From: Alphaproteobacteria bacterium
Lineage (GTDB): Bacteria; Pseudomonadota; Alphaproteobacteria; DSM-16000; Inquilinaceae
Direction of reading: 5' to 3'
Assembly: GCA_028277405.1 (NCBI GenBank)
Contig: JANQGH010000062.1
Coordinates: forward strand, 1-64,000
Length of the DNA: 64,000 nucleotides
The translations under genes were made by a program, and so were the position numbers. Below, one piece after another: positions 52,676-60,881 of this stretch (positions within the stretch are counted from its first letter, which is position 1; each line of letters starts with the position of its first letter). The notes below the pieces were generated by a model that was not told the origin of the DNA, did no database searches, and was given only the letters and a program-made list of their open reading frames with translations.

Positions 52676-52689
52676 CTTGACATGGCAAG
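52676..52689. promoter_or_regulatory. Dyad CTTGACATGGCAAG in the divergent ABC promoter
   Basis: An imperfect palindrome matching 48312-48325 at 12 of 14 positions, 47 bp before the first permease gene. It also contains a TTGACA box, so part of the resemblance may be promoter consensus. Confidence 0.4.
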
Positions 52690-52735
52690 CATCTACCCGC
52701 GCGCACCGCAGATCTGAAGCAGACGTGAAGCCGAC

Positions 52736-53674
52736 ATGAACACCCGCTTCCTGGCCCTGAAGCTGCTGCGCATGCTGGTGACCATCTGGTTCGTGGTCAC
52801 CTTCGTGTTCGTCGTCCTGCGCGCGACGACGGACCCGGTGGAGGCGCTGTTGCCGCCCGACGCCACGCCGGACGAGATCGCGCAGTGGAGCGAGATCTGG
52901 GGCCTCGATCAGCCGATCATCGTGCAGTATGGCCGCTACATCGCCAGCCTGACGGTCGGCGATCTGGGCTTCAGCTATCGCGACGGGCGGCCGGTCACCG
53001 TGGTGGTCGGCCAGCGCATTCCGGCGACCCTGATCCTGGGCGGGACTGCGCTGGCGCTGGCGCTCTTTGTCGGCGTGCCGTTCGGCATCATCGCGGCCTT
53101 GCGCCGAAACCGGCTGTCGGACCGGCTGATCATGGCCTTTTCGGTGTTCGGTTTCGCCATTCCGAACTTCTTTTTCGGCATCCTGCTAATCCTTCTATTC
53201 TCGCTGTACCTGCGATGGCTGCCCAGTTCCGGCTATGGCGGCCTGGACCATCTGGTCATGCCCGCGGCAACGCTGGGGCTGGCGACGGCCGGCGCGCTTG
53301 CCCGCTTCACCCGCTCGTCCATGCTGGAGGCGTTGTCCAAGCCGTTCATGGAAACGGCGGCGGCCAAGGGAGCCGGGGCGTTTCGGCGGGTGATGCGGCA
53401 TGCGGTGCCGAATGCCGCCATTCCGGTGGTCACCATCCTGGGTCTGAACATCGGCGCCCTGATCTCGGGCTCGATCGTGACCGAGACGGTGTTCGCCTGG
53501 CCCGGGGTCGGGCGTCTGTTGATCTCGTCGGTTGAGGCGCGCGATCTGGCGGTGGTGCAGTTCCTGGTGCTGCTGATTGCCCTCACCATGGTCGTGGCCA
53601 ACCTGCTGGTCGACATCCTTTACAGCGTTCTCGACCCGCGCATCCGGGTCGCCGGCGCGGCGAAGGCAGGCTGA
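52736..53674 (+). CDS. ABC transporter permease (DppB type)
   Basis: A 312-residue BPD_transp_1 permease: FLALKLLRMLVTIWFVVTFVFVVLRATTDP at the start, periplasmic IWGLDQPIIVQYGRYI, about six spans, and the ATPase-contact segment AKGAGAFRRVMRHAVPNAAIPV. It is transcribed away from its binding-protein and ATPase genes, so the transporter is encoded by two divergent operons sharing one 188-bp promoter region. Confidence 0.93.
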   Translation: MNTRFLALKLLRMLVTIWFVVTFVFVVLRATTDPVEALLPPDATPDEIAQWSEIWGLDQPIIVQYGRYIASLTVGDLGFSYRDGRPVTVVVGQRIPATLILGGTALALALFVGVPFGIIAALRRNRLSDRLIMAFSVFGFAIPNFFFGILLILLFSLYLRWLPSSGYGGLDHLVMPAATLGLATAGALARFTRSSMLEALSKPFMETAAAKGAGAFRRVMRHAVPNAAIPVVTILGLNIGALISGSIVTETVFAWPGVGRLLISSVEARDLAVVQFLVLLIALTMVVANLLVDILYSVLDPRIRVAGAAKAG

Positions 53675-53679
53675 CCGCG

Positions 53680-54561
53680 ATGGCCCAGACCCTGCCCACC
53701 AACGAGCGCCGCCGCCGCCTCGGCATGCTTTCCGCCAACCGGGTCGTGCTGGTCTTCGCCTGGGCGATCCTCGGCTGCGTCTTGTTCCTGGGCGTGTTCG
53801 GCTATTGGCTGACGCCCTATGCTCCGACGGAACAGAACCTGCTGGATCGGCTGGCGCCCCCGGCCCTGTTCGGCTTCGACAGCGCCTACCTGCTCGGCTC
53901 CGACCGGCTGGGCCGGGACATCCTGGCCCGCCTGGTGTTCGCGACCCGGATCAGCCTGGCGATCGCGCTTGCCGGCACGGTAATCGGCGCGATCATTGGC
54001 ACGATGCTCGGCTTCATCGCCGCTTATTTCCGGGGCCTGATCGAAGAGGCGATCATGACCCTGGTCGACATCCAGGCCTCCCTGCCCTTCATCATCATTG
54101 CCCTGACCTTGCTCGCCTTCGTCGGCAACTCGCTGACCCTGTTCATCATCATCATGGGCATCTATGGCTGGGAACGGTATGCGCGCCTGGCACGCGGTGC
54201 GGTTCTGTCGGCACAAAGCCAGCCCTACGCCCGGGCCGTCCGCGCGCTGGGCGCCTCGCCCTGGCGGCTCTATACCCGCCATTTGCTACCCAACATCGCC
54301 GGCGTGCTGATCGTTCAGTTCACCTTGAACTATCCGGAGATCGTCCTGCTGGAAACGGCGCTCTCGTTCCTCGGCCTCGGCATCCAGCCGCCGCTGACCA
54401 GCCTGGGCCAGATGATGGGCGACGGCCGCGACCTGTTGATCAACGCCTGGTGGCTGTCGGTCATCCCCGGCACCCTGATCTTCGCCACCACCCTGTCGAT
54501 CAGCATCATCGGCGACTGGCTGCGCGACCGCCTGGACCCGACGATCGCGCGCGGGGAGTAG
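53680..54561 (+). CDS. ABC transporter permease (DppC type)
   Basis: A 293-residue permease with the DppC signature LLGSDRLGRDILARLV and the EAA-type segment ARAVRALGASPWRLYTRHLLPNIAG. It starts 5 bases after the DppB-type gene and completes the heterodimeric channel. Confidence 0.93.
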   Translation: MAQTLPTNERRRRLGMLSANRVVLVFAWAILGCVLFLGVFGYWLTPYAPTEQNLLDRLAPPALFGFDSAYLLGSDRLGRDILARLVFATRISLAIALAGTVIGAIIGTMLGFIAAYFRGLIEEAIMTLVDIQASLPFIIIALTLLAFVGNSLTLFIIIMGIYGWERYARLARGAVLSAQSQPYARAVRALGASPWRLYTRHLLPNIAGVLIVQFTLNYPEIVLLETALSFLGLGIQPPLTSLGQMMGDGRDLLINAWWLSVIPGTLIFATTLSISIIGDWLRDRLDPTIARGE

Positions 54562-54766
54562 CGCCTGTCGAGCGACCCGGCTCCACGCCCTGTCGCGGCT
54601 CTCGCGCCAACTGTCCGTCGGTGACGCACGGCAGCCTCACGCCGCATTCTTGACGGGGGTCAATGAAGCCGCGCGGGATCGGTGATCGTCATGACGCGCC
54701 GATGCCGGCACCAGCGATTTGGACGGGTGCCGGCGCGGTTCGACCTCGATAAAATGGAGGATCGTC

Positions 54767-54895
54767 ATGGGTCTCTCACCCGGACTGTTCATCTGCCTGT
54801 TTCTCGCCGGCCTCGGCATCTTTCTGTCCGGCGCGGCCTTCATCTGGTGGGTCTCGCTGCAGGCGAAGCTGGCACGGCTGACAAAGGCATCCTGA
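54767..54895 (+). CDS. Small single-span membrane protein (42 residues)
   Basis: An ORF of 42 codons starting MGLSPGLFICLFLAGLGIFL and ending in a basic tail (QAKLARLTKAS). TGGAGG lies 6 bases before the ATG, one of the best Shine-Dalgarno sites in the window. It has one or two short hydrophobic stretches, with WW at the likely membrane interface and a positively charged C-terminus expected in the cytoplasm. It is 205 bp after the permease and probably has its own promoter. Function unknown; a small regulator or membrane-complex subunit is possible. Confidence 0.6.
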   Translation: MGLSPGLFICLFLAGLGIFLSGAAFIWWVSLQAKLARLTKAS

Positions 54896-54943
54896 CGCCG
54901 TCCTATAGGTGCAACCGCCTGGGCGGCAGCGATCGGGCCGCGC

Positions 54944-55909
54944 CTATACGGCGACGACGACGCTGCCGCGCTTGTGCCGCTGCTCGACATAGAAATGCGC
55001 CTCGGCCGTGTGGGCGAGCGTGTAGCGCCGGTCGATGAACGGCTTGATCGCGCCAGAGGCGACAAGCCGGCCGAGCGTGGCCAAATCCTCCCTGTTGTCC
55101 TGGGCGATACCGCACACCGCCTTCGGCCCGTCGCGGCGCGCGGTCCACAGCGCCTGGATGAGTTCGGTCACGCCGAAGCACAAAAAGAGGTGCATCCCGG
55201 TCGGCGCTAGTGCTCTGCGGCACTTGGCGAATTTGGTCGTGCCGACGGTGTCGAAGATGACGTCGTAGACTTCGCCGCTCTCCGCAAAGTCCTCCGTCTC
55301 ATAGTCGATAACGCGGTCGGCGCCGAGCGACGCAACCAAATGCCGGTTGCCAGCGCTGCACACGCCGGTGACCCGCGCGCCATAGTGCTTGGCAAGCTGA
55401 ACGGCGAACGTGCCGACGCACCCGGATGCGCCGTTGATCAGCACATTCTGGCCGTCGCGAATACCAGCCCGGTCGCGCAGGAAATTAAGCGCCGTCAGCC
55501 CGCCGAACGGGATGGCGGCCGCCGCCTCGAACGACAGGTTGGCCGGCATCGGCGCCAGGGCGCCGTCCGCCGGCATGGTCACGTACTCGGCATAGGCACC
55601 AAAGCTGCTGTAGCCGAAGACGCGATCGCCCGGCTTGAAGCGGGTGACCCGGTCGCCGACCGCAACGATCTCGCCGGCAAGGTCGGACCCGAGGATCTTT
55701 CGCCGGGGCCTGAAAAGGCCGGTGTGCATCCGGCCCAGCAGCCAGAAGACGCCGGGAAACGCGGCCGCCCGCAGGCGCCAGTCCCGCGACGTCACCGCCG
55801 TCGCGCGCACCCGGATCAAGACCTCGTCTTCCTTCGGGACCGGGCGTTCGACGTCGCGCAGTTTCAGCACTTGGGGCGCGCCGTATTTCTTGTAGGTGAT
55901 TGCCTTCAT
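54944..55909 (-). CDS. MDR family NAD(P)-dependent alcohol dehydrogenase/quinone oxidoreductase
   Basis: A 321-residue medium-chain dehydrogenase: MKAITYKKYGAPQVLKL start, KILGSDLAGEIVAVGDRV, and the nucleotide-binding INGASGCVGTFAVQLAKHYGA. It lacks zinc-ligand motifs, so it is closer to quinone oxidoreductases/zeta-crystallin-like reductases than to zinc alcohol dehydrogenases. I use the ATG at 55909; a GTG at 55969 overlapping the XRE stop would add 20 unlikely residues. It is probably cotranscribed with the XRE/membrane protein pair. Confidence 0.88.
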   Translation of the reverse strand: MKAITYKKYGAPQVLKLRDVERPVPKEDEVLIRVRATAVTSRDWRLRAAAFPGVFWLLGRMHTGLFRPRRKILGSDLAGEIVAVGDRVTRFKPGDRVFGYSSFGAYAEYVTMPADGALAPMPANLSFEAAAAIPFGGLTALNFLRDRAGIRDGQNVLINGASGCVGTFAVQLAKHYGARVTGVCSAGNRHLVASLGADRVIDYETEDFAESGEVYDVIFDTVGTTKFAKCRRALAPTGMHLFLCFGVTELIQALWTARRDGPKAVCGIAQDNREDLATLGRLVASGAIKPFIDRRYTLAHTAEAHFYVEQRHKRGSVVVAV

Positions 55910-55965
55910 CGATTTGCCTTTCAGTGGGCTTACATCCCGGGCTGACGCCGGGCGTGTTTCGGTGG

Positions 55966-56199
55966 TCACGGTTTGTCGGCCTTCGCGGCCGGCTCGTAGC
56001 TGAAGACGTCGGCCAGCGGCCGGCCGAAGGCCTCGGCGATCAGGAACGCCAGCTCCAGCGAGGGGGCGTATTTGGCGCTTTCGATCGCGATGATCGTCTG
56101 GCGCGTGACGCCGACCTTGTCGGCGAGTTGCTTCTGGGTCATCTCGCCGTTTTCGAAGCGCAGGCGCCGGATGGAGTTGCTGACACGGCCCTTGCCCAT
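55966..56199 (-). CDS. Small XRE family transcriptional regulator
   Basis: A 77-residue protein consisting almost entirely of one Cro/C1-type helix-turn-helix (residues 9-64; TQKQLADKVGVTRQTIIAIE is the recognition region). Such minimal regulators typically pair with a small membrane protein, as here: the gene at 56201 ends 1 base before this one starts. Two identical-form dyads at 56680-56745 upstream of the pair are the likely autoregulatory operators. Confidence 0.93.
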   Translation of the reverse strand: MGKGRVSNSIRRLRFENGEMTQKQLADKVGVTRQTIIAIESAKYAPSLELAFLIAEAFGRPLADVFSYEPAAKADKP

Positions 56200-56200
56200 G

Positions 56201-56650
56201 TCAGAACCCCCGCCGGTGAATGACCAGCTTCAAGACGTTTGAGGCGATGTCGCCGAAGCTGAAGCCAAAGACCATCAGGTTGAAGACCAGGAACAGCGGC
56301 TGATCGAGCGCCAGGGCAACCATCGACAGCACGAAGCCCACCCCGACGACGATGAAGAACAGGCGCACGCCGCGCAGTTCGATCGCCTTGTCCCGCTCGT
56401 CGATCACGAAGCTGGGCTTCGGCTCGTTCGTGGCGATGGCGTGCAGAATGCTGAACAGGATGTTCACGACGATGTTCACGACGATCCCGCCGGCGATCAG
56501 GAACAGGATCGCCACGCCGATCGCGCTGGCGCCATCCGGGCCGTCGAACCGCCCCTGAGCGTAGAGCGGAAATACGATCGCGCTGTAGATGACGATGACA
56601 AGGATCGTGCCAATCAACGCGGCAACCGCGCTCTTTTGGTGCTGGGTCAT
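56201..56650 (-). CDS. Small four-span membrane protein cotranscribed with XRE regulator
   Basis: A 149-residue protein with four hydrophobic segments (about 9-31, 42-70, 95-113 and 118-136) and a conserved-looking cytoplasmic loop DERDKAIELRGVR between spans 2 and 3, as in DUF2178-type proteins next to small XRE regulators. It probably modulates or is controlled by its partner. It is the first gene of a unit with the XRE regulator and the MDR oxidoreductase. Function unknown. Confidence 0.85.
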   Translation of the reverse strand: MTQHQKSAVAALIGTILVIVIYSAIVFPLYAQGRFDGPDGASAIGVAILFLIAGGIVVNIVVNILFSILHAIATNEPKPSFVIDERDKAIELRGVRLFFIVVGVGFVLSMVALALDQPLFLVFNLMVFGFSFGDIASNVLKLVIHRRGF

Positions 56651-56679
56651 GGAAACGGGCTCGTGTCTGGTGTGATCGA

Positions 56680-56707
56680 CTTGATGTCAAATTTCTTTGA
56701 CATCAAG
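56680..56707. promoter_or_regulatory. XRE-type operator 1
   Basis: A perfect 12-bp inverted repeat: CTTGATGTCAAA (56680-56691), spacer TTTC, then TTTGACATCAAG (56696-56707). It lies 30 bp upstream of the membrane protein start. Site 2 has the same core and spacer length. Confidence 0.75.
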
Positions 56708-56725
56708 TAAGCCTGCAGAAACGCG

Positions 56726-56745
56726 ATGTCAAACATTTTTGACAT
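56726..56745. promoter_or_regulatory. XRE-type operator 2
   Basis: ATGTCAAA (56726-56733), spacer CATT, then TTTGACAT (56738-56745). The centre is exactly 42 bp, four helical turns, from the centre of site 1, favouring cooperative binding on the same DNA face. Confidence 0.72.
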
Positions 56746-56882
56746 GATATGAAGACCTGGCGCTGCCTTTGAGGCGGATTTCTGCTCTGAATCAGGGGCT
56801 TAGGTAGCCGCGCTTTTCGGCAATCAAGCTGGCAAACGCGGAGCCAACCGGCTGCTTGGGGTCCATCGCAGCGGAGGGGCAG

Positions 56883-57401
56883 CTACGCCGCGCGTGACCC
56901 CGGGCCGCCGGTCTGGCGCGCGTCTTCTTGCGATATCTGTTCGATCATGCCGTCCAGCACCCGGTTGAAGACGGCGACGTCCGCGTCGCTGAACTGTTCG
57001 TACAGATCTTCCTGTCGCTTCAGCGCGTCGGGCAACAGCTTGCGGTAAAGCGCGGCACCGCTTTTGGTCGGCGCCAAGATCGTGCGCCGGTTGTCGGCCG
57101 GATCGGGGATCTCAGACACCAGCCCCTTGGCCACAAGGGAGGTCTTGACCCGGCTGATGCGGGCCAGATCGATGAAGATGACCTCGCCGATCTGGGTCTG
57201 GGTCATCGGCCCGAAGCCCGCGAGGATCGCCAGCATGCGCCAGGCGGTCAGGCTGAGGCCGGAATTCTTCTCGTGCCAGCGCTGGGCCGTGCGGGTCAAG
57301 AGATGGCCGAGCACCGTGATCCGATGGGTCAGAAAACGGTCCAGTGTCGGGGCATCGCTGGCCGCGATTCGTGGTGCGGCTTTCTTGTCTTTGCCCGGCA
57401 T
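56883..57401 (-). CDS. MarR family transcriptional regulator
   Basis: A 172-residue MarR protein with the winged HTH in the middle (LSLTAWRMLAILAGFGPMTQ, DLARISRVKTSLVAKGLVSE, wing DPADNRRTILAPT). MarR proteins are dimeric repressors released by phenolic or other hydrophobic ligands. A TAGT-CA-ACTA dyad 26 bp upstream is a plausible autoregulatory operator. It is divergent from the amino-acid binding protein at 57553. Confidence 0.92.
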   Translation of the reverse strand: MPGKDKKAAPRIAASDAPTLDRFLTHRITVLGHLLTRTAQRWHEKNSGLSLTAWRMLAILAGFGPMTQTQIGEVIFIDLARISRVKTSLVAKGLVSEIPDPADNRRTILAPTKSGAALYRKLLPDALKRQEDLYEQFSDADVAVFNRVLDGMIEQISQEDARQTGGPGSRAA

Positions 57402-57426
57402 AAGCGGCGCCCGTCGTTTCCATGAC

Positions 57427-57436
57427 TAGTCAACTA
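57427..57436. promoter_or_regulatory. Candidate MarR operator
   Basis: TAGTCAACTA, a 4-bp-arm dyad with a 2-base spacer and similar to known MarR-type sites, lies in the divergent promoter between the MarR gene and the binding-protein gene. Confidence 0.45.
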
Positions 57437-57552
57437 TCTATCAGCAAACGTGCAAGCGCACAATCGCCCTGCCCGCCAATGGTTGATCGCCCGGCGTCCG
57501 CTTGGCATGGTCTCAACGGTCTCGTGCCAGCCGCCAAACAAGGATTGATGCC

Positions 57553-58386
57553 ATGCAGCGCCGGCTTAACAAGACACGCGCAACACTTGCCGCGGGAGGG
57601 CTGATCTCCGTCGCTCTCGCCGGGGCTGTTGCGAACGCCCAGACACAGGTCACCTGGGCCACCGAGGGCACGTACGCGCCCTGGTCGGAGACGGACGACA
57701 GCGGCGTGCTGATCGGCTTCGATATCGAGCTGGTGAGCCTGTTGTGCGCCCATCTCGGCTATGACTGCACCATGGAGCGGATGGCCTGGCCGGCGATGAT
57801 GGACGCGGTCGCGGCGGGCGAGGTCGACGCCCTTATCTCCGGCGTGGCGATCACGCCGGAACGCGAACTGGCCGTCGACTTCACGCGGCCTTACATGCAG
57901 CTTGCCGTCGCCTTCGCGGTCGGCGCCGACAGCGATCTGGCAGGGGCGCGTCCGTCGCACGCGACCCAGCTTGCCGCCTTGCTGGACAACGCCACCATCG
58001 GCGTGCAGGCGGACACGGTCACCAGCATATTGGCGGCCCAACTGATCCCCAGCGCCACCCTGATCGACTACGACAGCACCGACGCGTTGACCCGGGCGGT
58101 GGCCGATGGCGATGTCGACGCCGGCCTGGCGGCGCTGCCGAGTTGGACGCAGCCGATCATCGTTCAGCCCGATGACATCGTCGTGCTGGGCCCGCCCCTG
58201 ACCAGCGAGGACTACACCGTACTCGGCCGGGGCCTGGGCATCGGCATTCGCGAGGACGCCGACAATCTGAAGGCCGAGCTGGACCGGGCCTTGTGCGAGT
58301 TGGAAGACGCCGGCGAGATCCAGCCCCTGTCGATCAGCTGGTTCGGCAGCGACCTGACCATCAAATGCTATCTGCGGAACCGGTAG
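57553..58386 (+). CDS. Amino-acid-type ABC binding protein (SBP_bac_3), orphan
   Basis: About 277 residues. A signal peptide (RRLNKTRATLAAGGLISVAL and following, cleaved near ANAQ) precedes a family 3 domain: TWATEGTYAPWSETDDSGVLIGFDIEL and GVAITPERELAVDFTRPYM. Members bind polar amino acids, opines or related compounds. No permease or ATPase is adjacent, so it may serve a transporter elsewhere or act as a sensor. AGGA about 8 bases before the ATG at 57553 selects the start. Confidence 0.88.
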   Translation: MQRRLNKTRATLAAGGLISVALAGAVANAQTQVTWATEGTYAPWSETDDSGVLIGFDIELVSLLCAHLGYDCTMERMAWPAMMDAVAAGEVDALISGVAITPERELAVDFTRPYMQLAVAFAVGADSDLAGARPSHATQLAALLDNATIGVQADTVTSILAAQLIPSATLIDYDSTDALTRAVADGDVDAGLAALPSWTQPIIVQPDDIVVLGPPLTSEDYTVLGRGLGIGIREDADNLKAELDRALCELEDAGEIQPLSISWFGSDLTIKCYLRNR

Positions 58387-58486
58387 GACCCGCGAGCGAG
58401 GCGTCCTTTAGCGGGCCTTTAAGTCGAATTGTAGATCAGGCCGACAGCATCGCCCAACGGGTCAGCCACATCCGGCGGTTCGACGC

Positions 58487-59338
58487 CTAACGGACCAAGG
58501 GCTGCAGGGTCTCCGCGCAGCGAATGGCGAAGCTGGGATCTTCGCCGTCCTCCAATGACCAGTACGCCGACAGGCCGGCATGGGCGAAGGCGAAGTGCAG
58601 GACCCGGTCTGCATCCAGGTCCAGGCGCGCGGCATAGAACGCGGCCAGACGCAGCATCCGGGCGGGCTGGAGCACGATCCCGTCATGCGGCGAGGGGTTG
58701 CAGAAAAGATTGGCCACCTCGTACGTGCGCTCGCCATAGACGCCCTTCGGATCAATCGCGAGCCAACCGCGCGGCCGGCCATCGACGACACCGCCTTCCA
58801 CCACATTGTCGTGATGCATGTCGGCATGCAGCACGGTGCTCTGGCGTTCCGTCGTCAACAGGGTCGTCGCCACCGTGGCGCAGCGGCCGAGCAGGGCCGA
58901 TCCATCGGCGTTGCCAAGCAAGTCGGCGAACCTGCGCTGCAGGTTGGGCAAGCCCCTTGGGATTGGCCGCGATCGCGGCGCGTGCAGCTTTTCGATCGTC
59001 GCGGCAAGGATATCGGCCGCCCCGTCATCGTCGCCGGCCAGGACCATGCGTGTCAGCGCGCCCTGCCTGGTGCCACACTCCATCAGCCAGGCGCGTTCCG
59101 CGGCGCGATAGACTCTGACCGCGCCGCCGCCATCGAAATAGTCGAGGACGGCGGCGGCGCGATGCTCGTCGCTGGTCGGCTTCATGACCTTCAGCATCGC
59201 CTTCGACCCCCGAAAGCGCACCGGGCGCAGCCAGCTTGAAGGCGTCTGGAAGGACGGGCCGTCCGCCACGAGCGACCAATCGCGCACCAGGGCCAGCGTC
59301 GGATCAGACTCAGCGTCGCTCGTGCGCTCGCGCGCCAT
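58487..59338 (-). CDS. Aminoglycoside 6-phosphotransferase/hydroxyurea-resistance kinase family protein
   Basis: A 283-residue kinase of the APH(6)/hur family: catalytic loop HADMHHDN (residues 171-178) and magnesium-binding IDPKG (195-199), with GSKAMLKVMKP as the ATP-binding lysine region. Family members phosphorylate streptomycin or related hydroxylated compounds; many chromosomal members have unknown metabolic substrates, so resistance is not proven. The ATG at 59338 begins the recognisable domain; a long upstream frame is a shadow of the divergent MFS gene. Confidence 0.85.
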   Translation of the reverse strand: MARERTSDAESDPTLALVRDWSLVADGPSFQTPSSWLRPVRFRGSKAMLKVMKPTSDEHRAAAVLDYFDGGGAVRVYRAAERAWLMECGTRQGALTRMVLAGDDDGAADILAATIEKLHAPRSRPIPRGLPNLQRRFADLLGNADGSALLGRCATVATTLLTTERQSTVLHADMHHDNVVEGGVVDGRPRGWLAIDPKGVYGERTYEVANLFCNPSPHDGIVLQPARMLRLAAFYAARLDLDADRVLHFAFAHAGLSAYWSLEDGEDPSFAIRCAETLQPLVR

Positions 59339-59434
59339 CGCACACCCAGATGTTGTCTTCCCCCTCACACCGTACCTGTTAGGTTGCGGTGCGGGACACA
59401 TCCTAGTCCCATCAGCCCCCATGGCAGAGATGCG

Positions 59435-60775
59435 ATGACAAGACGGCTGTTTGATCCGCTGAACCTCTGTGCCGGCGCCATGGCGATCGCCGGCATCATG
59501 TATGGCTTCGACGTCTCCGTCATGGCGGGCGCCATCCTCTATCTGGAGGCCGACTTCGGCCTGACGGAGAATTCGGAGGAATGGATCGTCAGTTCGATCC
59601 TGCTGGGCGCGACGTTGGGCGCTCTCGTGGGCGGCGTGATCGCGGATCGGTTCGGCAGGCGCGCGGCAATGATCGTCGTTGCCGCATCGGCCGTTGCCGG
59701 CGTCGCGATCATCACCCTGTCGCCCGGCGTCGGCCTGCTGGTCGTCGGGCGGCTGGTTCAGGGCTTCGCCGTCGGGGCCGTGTCGGTCTGCGGCCCGCTC
59801 TACCTGGCCGAGATCGCACCGAACCACATCAGGGGTTTGCTGGTCGGCCTTTATTCGTTCGGCATTCAGGTCGGCGTCCTGTTCGGCTATGTCATCGGGC
59901 TGGCCCTTGCGGACAGCGGCGATTGGCGTCTCATGCTCGGCTTCGGCATCCTGCCGGCACTGATCCTGGCGATCGCGGTGCCGTTCCTGCCGGAAACGCC
60001 CCGCTGGCTGCTGCAGCGAAACCATCGGCAAAAGGCGCGCCGCGTTCTCGCCCATCTGCGCGGAAGCGACGCCGTCGATGCCGAGATCCAGGCCATGGAG
60101 CAGCAAATCGCCCAGCAATCCAGCCGCTGGGCCGACCTGCTGGCGCCGGGCATCGCGATGATCATGCTGGTCGGTATCGGCCTGGCCATCTTTCGGGAAA
60201 TCACCGGCTTTGCCATCGCCACCCTCTACTCGCCAACCCTGCTGGCAGAGGCCGGGCACGAGTCGGACCGGGCGGATATCCTGGCCTCGGTCGTGGTCGG
60301 GTCGATGTTCGTTGCGGCAGCGGTGGTCGCCATGCTGCTGGTCGACAGGCTGGGAAGGCGTCCGATGCTGCTGGCCGGCATGGCGATCATGACGGTCAGC
60401 ATCGGGGCCCTCGGGCTCGCCTTCGCCTTGCTGCCCGTGTCGTCCCTGCTGGCCTGGATCGCGGTCGCCTGTCTTGCCGCCTGCGCCGCCGGCTTCTCGC
60501 TGGGGCCCGGCCCCGTGATCTTCCTGTTGATCGCCGAGATCTATCCGCGACGCATCCGCGCGCGCGCCATGGGTGTCGCCATGCTGGCCCTTTGGCTCAG
60601 CTTCTGGCTCAACGCAAGGCTGTTCCTGTCATCCGTCGAGGCGTTGGGCACCGCCGGCGCGCTGTGGCTGCATGCCGGGTTCGGGGTCGCCGCCCTGGTG
60701 TTCATCTACCTGGCCGTGCCGGAAACCAAGGGACGCGGCCTGGAAGAGATCGAGGCCGAGCACGCCGCCCGTTAG
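59435..60775 (+). CDS. MFS sugar-porter family transporter
   Basis: About 446 residues with twelve predicted spans. Sugar-porter signatures are visible: DRFGRR between spans 2 and 3, GRLVQGFAVGAVSVCGPLYLAEIAP around spans 4-5, PETPRWLLQRN after span 6, DRLGRRP in the second half and the C-terminal VPETKGRGLEEI. It is probably a proton-coupled sugar or polyol transporter. It is divergent from the kinase at 58487, and together they could import and phosphorylate a substrate. The ATG at 59435 is preferred over one 51 bases upstream. Confidence 0.9.
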   Translation: MTRRLFDPLNLCAGAMAIAGIMYGFDVSVMAGAILYLEADFGLTENSEEWIVSSILLGATLGALVGGVIADRFGRRAAMIVVAASAVAGVAIITLSPGVGLLVVGRLVQGFAVGAVSVCGPLYLAEIAPNHIRGLLVGLYSFGIQVGVLFGYVIGLALADSGDWRLMLGFGILPALILAIAVPFLPETPRWLLQRNHRQKARRVLAHLRGSDAVDAEIQAMEQQIAQQSSRWADLLAPGIAMIMLVGIGLAIFREITGFAIATLYSPTLLAEAGHESDRADILASVVVGSMFVAAAVVAMLLVDRLGRRPMLLAGMAIMTVSIGALGLAFALLPVSSLLAWIAVACLAACAAGFSLGPGPVIFLLIAEIYPRRIRARAMGVAMLALWLSFWLNARLFLSSVEALGTAGALWLHAGFGVAALVFIYLAVPETKGRGLEEIEAEHAAR

Positions 60776-60805
60776 ATCGGCGGTCCGGGGGCTCCAGACA
60801 GTCTC

Positions 60806-60823
60806 CTGACATAATCCTGTCAG
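60806..60823. promoter_or_regulatory. Dyad in the VOC gene promoter
   Basis: CTGACA-TAATCC-TGTCAG is a perfect 6-bp-arm inverted repeat that encloses a CATAAT -10-like box, 59 bp upstream of the VOC start. It is a plausible operator. Confidence 0.35.
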
Positions 60824-60881
60824 CAGCGTTGTGCGAACAAGCCGCGGTCAAACGCTCTCCCCAACGCATATGGAGACAAGA

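Noticed and set aside
56792..56866. 24-codon minus-strand ORF beginning MDPKQPVGSAF after the MarR gene
   Set aside because: No Shine-Dalgarno, very short, and no supporting context.
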